DNA from: Mucilaginibacter agri
GTDB taxonomy: Bacteria > Bacteroidota > Bacteroidia > Sphingobacteriales > Sphingobacteriaceae
Direction of reading: 5' to 3'
DNA length: 64,000 nucleotides
Assembly: GCF_009928685.1 (NCBI RefSeq)
Contig: NZ_WWEO01000043.1
Location: 434,001-498,000 of the forward strand
The translations under genes were made by a program, and so were the position numbers. Each line of letters starts with the position of its first letter. Within the stretch, counting starts at the first letter, position 1. Below are positions 59,638-64,000 of the stretch, piece after piece. The notes under the pieces are model-generated. The model searched no databases. It was not told the DNA's origin and saw nothing but the letters and a program-made list of their open reading frames with translations.

Positions 59638-60375
59638 ATGTTTAATATCCGTTTATATCTTACTATTGCTCTCTTTGCCATTACGGGCAGTTGTTTTGCG
59701 CAATCAAACAAAACCGGCACCTGGGGTTTGGCTACGCTGGTGTTGCCCGGTAGTACAGAACACCGTTGGGGAGGCTACGCCGAGTTGCAAGGCCGTACAG
59801 ATGAAACATTGTTTCGTAACTTCTTTTATTATGAGGTGAAAGGTGGCGTAAGCTATAACTTCGATAATAATTCTTATGCATTGATCGGCACGGGGCATTA
59901 TACAACTTATGACTACCTCGATCTGGATAAAGGTCCGCTTGTAAAAGAGAATCGCTTGTGGGAGCAATTTACATCGGTAGAGTTTGTTGGCCGGGTAAAG
60001 CTGGAGCACCGCTACCGGGTAGAGCAACGCTGGCTCAACAGCGACGCGGGAAATACCTACCGTAACCGTTTTCGCTATCGCTTAAACGCTTTGGTACCTA
60101 TCAATCATACTAAGTTTGTTCCCAATACTGTGTTCTTATCGGTTTTTGATGAGATCTTCTTCAATAATAAAACACCGAACTTTGAACGAAACCGTGTTTG
60201 TGCGCTCTTAGGCTATCAGTTTACTAAAGCTTTAAACTTACAGGCAGGCTGGATCAATCAGTTTAATAATTTGCCGGCTTCAAGCAATGATAAAAACAAT
60301 ATGATGGTAATGGTGATGTACAATATTCAGCGTAAGAAGAGCAGTTCGGGTATTTTACCTACCACCAAAGATTAA
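59638..60375 (+). CDS. DUF2490 outer-membrane-type protein
   Basis: 245 residues with signal peptide (MFNIRLYLTIALFAITGSCF) and a mature domain of the DUF2490 family. It is dominated by amphipathic beta strands (RVKLEHRYRVEQRWL, RNRFRYRLNALVPIN). Probably a small outer-membrane barrel. Function unknown. Single gene between the ABC exporter and enolase. Confidence 0.82.
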   Translation: MFNIRLYLTIALFAITGSCFAQSNKTGTWGLATLVLPGSTEHRWGGYAELQGRTDETLFRNFFYYEVKGGVSYNFDNNSYALIGTGHYTTYDYLDLDKGPLVKENRLWEQFTSVEFVGRVKLEHRYRVEQRWLNSDAGNTYRNRFRYRLNALVPINHTKFVPNTVFLSVFDEIFFNNKTPNFERNRVCALLGYQFTKALNLQAGWINQFNNLPASSNDKNNMMVMVMYNIQRKKSSSGILPTTKD

Positions 60376-60464
60376 ATTAAGGTTACGTAAACCGAATTTT
60401 ACTTACGCTGTTTTAACTTAACCTAATTTTAACCTTTCTTTTTTAGGTTTTTGATTTATCTTAG

Positions 60465-61811
<1,347 letters not shown>

Positions 61812-61867
61812 TTTGAGTTGAAGATGGGTTGACCGGTTGGTTAAGTTGATCGGTTAACTTTCGAGAT

Positions 61868-62284
61868 ATGAAAGAAAAGCTGGCTTATGTCGGCTTTTCT
61901 TATTTTCGCGATATGGAATCAAATTACCCGAAGTGGTTTAAGCGAGAAATTCAAGTTTGGCAAAAACAAGGAGAAGAACTCGTAGATGAAATATTAATAC
62001 CGGAAATAGATGTTTCAATTCTACAGCAATACTATAGCGCCGATGGGGACGATCCTATTATTGATTTAATATTAATTGATGAAGACGATGTGGAGTTCTT
62101 TAATTATATCTTGGAGACTGAAGTTGAGTTTGATTTCGATAGATATGAATATTGGTTATCTGCCTACACAACAGATCCAAGCGAATCAAAAAAAGATGGT
62201 GGTTTTATGGGACTATATCCAGCCCCTAAATTTTTGCCGGGGTTTCCAGATGCGAAACGTTTAAAACCAAAATTATCCGAATAA
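61868..62284 (+). CDS. Hypothetical acidic protein
   Basis: 138 residues, not recognised. Very acidic centre (DGDDPIIDLILIDEDDVEFF, VEFDFDRYEYW) and a Pro-rich end (YPAPKFLPGFPDAKR). Soluble, no signal peptide. An ATG 15 codons inside (MESNYPKW) is an alternative start. AT-rich relative to eno upstream. Its character recalls small immunity-type proteins, but no toxin gene is near. Confidence 0.5.
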   Translation: MKEKLAYVGFSYFRDMESNYPKWFKREIQVWQKQGEELVDEILIPEIDVSILQQYYSADGDDPIIDLILIDEDDVEFFNYILETEVEFDFDRYEYWLSAYTTDPSESKKDGGFMGLYPAPKFLPGFPDAKRLKPKLSE

Positions 62285-62376
62285 AGGAACGATTGATAGC
62301 TTTCAAAATATCGAAGCCCTCCCTAAATCCAATCTGTAAAATATTATTAGATCGCAATAAAATTTGATTCAAACTA

Positions 62377-62733
62377 ATGCACTGTTACACCCACCCCAAT
62401 CAGCAGGCGAATGCTATTTGTAAAAACTGCAATAAAGGCGTTTGCCCGCTTTGCGCCATCGAACTGGAGGACGGCATAGCCTGTTCTGAACATTGTGCCG
62501 AAAAAGTAAAAATGATTAACGGCATGATCAATAGAAATCAAAGTATACAAGGAAAGACCAAAGGCGCTTATTACCGCGCCGCGTTTATTTACGGGGCGCT
62601 GGGTTGCCTTTTCTTCGCAACCGCTTTTATGTATTCCGATCTGAAATTTTACGGTTTCGCTGCCGGGTCAATTTTTATTATCGGGGCCGTTTTAACTATC
62701 ATAAGCGGCCGCAAGATGAGTCGGTCGAATTAA
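62377..62733 (+). CDS. B-box-type zinc-finger membrane protein
   Basis: 118 residues. N-terminal MHCYTHPNQQANAICKNCNKGVC followed by CPLCAIELEDGIACSEHC forms a B-box-like zinc finger (Cys/His pattern C-H-C-C-C-C-C-H). Two TM helices (RAAFIYGALGCLFFATAFMY and FYGFAAGSIFIIGAVLTIIS) follow after a short linker. Such small proteins are widespread in Bacteroidota; function unknown. Terminator downstream. Confidence 0.7.
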   Translation: MHCYTHPNQQANAICKNCNKGVCPLCAIELEDGIACSEHCAEKVKMINGMINRNQSIQGKTKGAYYRAAFIYGALGCLFFATAFMYSDLKFYGFAAGSIFIIGAVLTIISGRKMSRSN

Positions 62734-62750
62734 TAAGCAATTTGTTTTAA

Positions 62751-62794
62751 AAAGAAAGAGCCCCCTGATATTATCAGAGAGCTCTTTCTTTTTT
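62751..62794. terminator. Bidirectional terminator
   Basis: AAAGAAAGAGC/GCTCTTTCTTT with inner CTGATA/TATCAG pairing, T tract on the plus strand. Between convergent genes. Confidence 0.85.
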
Positions 62795-62804
62795 CATATT
62801 ATGC

Positions 62805-63176
62805 CTAATTATTTGTTAATAATGTACTCACATCCCAATACCCGGTTGTACCCTGGGTGGTGGCGTTGTTATAAATCACCTGATTGTCTGCATTATAAAC
62901 AGTGATATTTATTTTTTGCGAATGGTCTACAGCAGTGATATAAGCTTGTAAGGTATAACCGGTTTGGTAAGTAAATTCTGCCTTGGCAGATGTACCTGTT
63001 ACGTCAAACGCACGGTATTGGTCGGGCATGCCATAGCCAACTTTGCAATTGTCGCAGGTTACCTGGATGTAGCCTGTACGTTTAACATTGTCAGTAGTAT
63101 CATCGTTAGTGTGGTTTTTGCTGCATCCAGCAGCTGCTATAATAAGTGGGATAAATAGAAATGCTAGTTTTTTCAT
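62805..63176 (-). CDS. Hypothetical lipoprotein
   Basis: 123 residues. Signal peptide with lipobox AAGC (Cys18): MKKLAFLFIPLIIAAAGCSK. The mature domain is small and beta-rich (TGYIQVTCDNCKVGYGM, EFTYQTGYTLQAYITAV, NITVYNADNQVIYNN) with a CDNC pair. Not recognised as a family. Confidence 0.65.
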   Translation of the reverse strand: MKKLAFLFIPLIIAAAGCSKNHTNDDTTDNVKRTGYIQVTCDNCKVGYGMPDQYRAFDVTGTSAKAEFTYQTGYTLQAYITAVDHSQKINITVYNADNQVIYNNATTQGTTGYWDVSTLLTNN

Positions 63177-63497
63177 AAATGGATCGTCTAAAATTTTATT
63201 TTAAATAGATGCCAAATACAATACAACAATAACACCGACACGCTGCCATACACCTCATAGGAGTGAATATGTACTTGGTACACTAAGTGTGGGTTAAATA
63301 AATTGCCTCTTCGGAAATAACGGGCATTTGTTGAGAAATGAAGCCTGGGCATAAATGATTGCAAAAGGACATAGAATACCGCCTTTCTTTTGTGACATGC
63401 TACTTGCAAACTAATGTGTACCTTTGTATTATAATCTGGCATCTGATTTAAAAACATACTCCCCATTTAGCCAGATGCTTACATTATCAAACAATAC
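63177..63497. other. 321-bp intergenic region
   Basis: No ORF or repeat recognised. It holds one exact -7 box at 63419-63426 facing the helicase gene. Confidence 0.5.
63419..63426 (+). promoter_or_regulatory. -7 box TACCTTTG of the helicase gene
   Basis: Exact TAnnTTTG, giving a leader of about 65 nt before the ATG at 63498. Confidence 0.5.
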
Positions 63498-64000
63498 ATG
63501 TTATTTCAAGATTTAAATTTAATTGAGCCCATCCTCAAGGCCTTAAAAACCGAGGGATATACTACACCCACTCCCATACAGCAACAATCAATTCCTATTA
63601 TATTACAGCGTAAGGATTTGTTAGGTTGTGCGCAAACCGGCACCGGTAAAACTGCGGCATTCTCTATTCCTATTCTGCAAATTCTGCACGAAGAACGTAC
63701 GCAACATAAAGAGCCTAAGGCAATTAAGGCGCTTATACTTACCCCAACCCGCGAGTTGGCTATCCAAATCGGCGAGAGCATTGCTGCTTACGGTCGCCAC
63801 ACCGGTTTAAAGCATCTGGTGATATTTGGTGGTGTTTCTCAAAATCCGCAGGTTGATGCGTTGCGTCGCGGCGTTGATATTTTAGTGGCTACACCTGGTC
63901 GTTTATTAGACTTAATGAACCAGCGTTATGTACATCTCGACCATGTCAAACTATTGGTATTGGACGAGGCCGATCGTATGCTCGATATGGGTTTTGTGCA
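63498..64000 (+). CDS. rhlE: DEAD-box RNA helicase (3' truncated by window edge)
   Basis: N-terminal 167 codons of an ATP-dependent RNA helicase; the frame is open to the end of the window. Motifs in order: Q motif [13 protein letters not shown], Walker A AQTGTGKT, motif Ia [11 protein letters not shown] in FGGVSQ, motif Ib TPGRLLDL and motif [14 protein letters not shown]. The start [16 protein letters not shown] is typical of the RhlE subgroup. Likely roles are ribosome assembly and cold-shock RNA unwinding; the C-terminal half that would confirm the subgroup is outside the window. Confidence 0.92.
   Translation, partial: MLFQDLNLIEPILKALKTEGYTTPTPIQQQSIPIILQRKDLLGCAQTGTGKTAAFSIPILQILHEERTQHKEPKAIKALILTPTRELAIQIGESIAAYGRHTGLKHLVIFGGVSQNPQVDALRRGVDILVATPGRLLDLMNQRYVHLDHVKLLVLDEADRMLDMGFV

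Noticed and set aside
61868..62284. Toxin-immunity assignment for the small AT-rich orphans (21239, 47262, 61868)
   Set aside because: Size and acidity are suggestive, but no toxin, Rhs or LXG gene is nearby and no immunity family was recognised.

Overview
The window looks like a chromosome segment from a Bacteroidota bacterium of the family Sphingobacteriaceae (Mucilaginibacter/Pedobacter type). Evidence: the ribosomal operon tail runs rplO-secY-map-infA-rpmJ-rpsM-rpsK-rpsD-rpoA-rplQ. Genes have A-rich leaders without Shine-Dalgarno sites, and many carry the Bacteroidota -7 box TAnnTTTG. The gene content also fits: a TonB-type outer-membrane barrel, Porin_10, DUF5606, DUF2490, DUF1569, CWC and a GH31 enzyme. 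Genus is inferred from family-level protein character, not proven. No rRNA, tRNA, CRISPR array or prophage was seen.

Layout. 1-6.5 kb: the distal part of the S10/spc/alpha ribosomal operon, ending in a terminator. 6.6-13.6 kb: small accessory genes, dnaK, a TMEM175-type K+ channel and a secreted GH31 alpha-glycosidase with an operator-like palindrome in its promoter. 13.8-20.8 kb: FtsX/MacB-type permease, nucleotidyltransferase, M42 peptidase, GNAT and an acyl-CoA carboxylase carboxyltransferase. 21.2-26.8 kb: an orphan gene pair, then a bicarbonate module (small membrane protein, SulP transporter, beta-carbonic anhydrase, DUF1275, second beta-carbonic anhydrase). 27-34.2 kb: P5C dehydrogenase, glyoxalase-like protein, a class A-like serine hydrolase, and the overlapping set lpxK-PNP-porin. 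34.2-34.7 kb: a DUF559 nuclease gene between near-perfect 35-bp inverted repeats. 34.7-47.2 kb: AsnB-like protein, cyclophilin, DUF5606, CDF metal exporter, LpxO-like hydroxylase, rlmH, TonB-family barrel, leuS and a dicarboxylate symporter. 47.3-64 kb: orphan and lipoprotein genes, sucD, SDR, serine hydrolase, msrB, DUF885, an ABC-2 exporter, DUF2490, enolase and the start of an rhlE-like helicase.

The least ordinary part of the window is not in the genes. Intergenic spaces carry at least ten families of short, dispersed, palindromic repeats. Several copies keep base pairing through paired substitutions. Three insertions sit between cotranscribed ribosomal-protein genes, and one palindrome supplies the stop codon of a transporter gene. 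The DUF559 cassette at 34220-34697 has one of these palindromes at each end, so it is a candidate mobile unit that could explain how at least one repeat family spreads. Further observations: a set of genes whose -7 box ends only 3-9 nt before the ATG (possible leaderless mRNAs), hairpin leaders inside the alpha operon, and an AT-rich extra segment within leuS.
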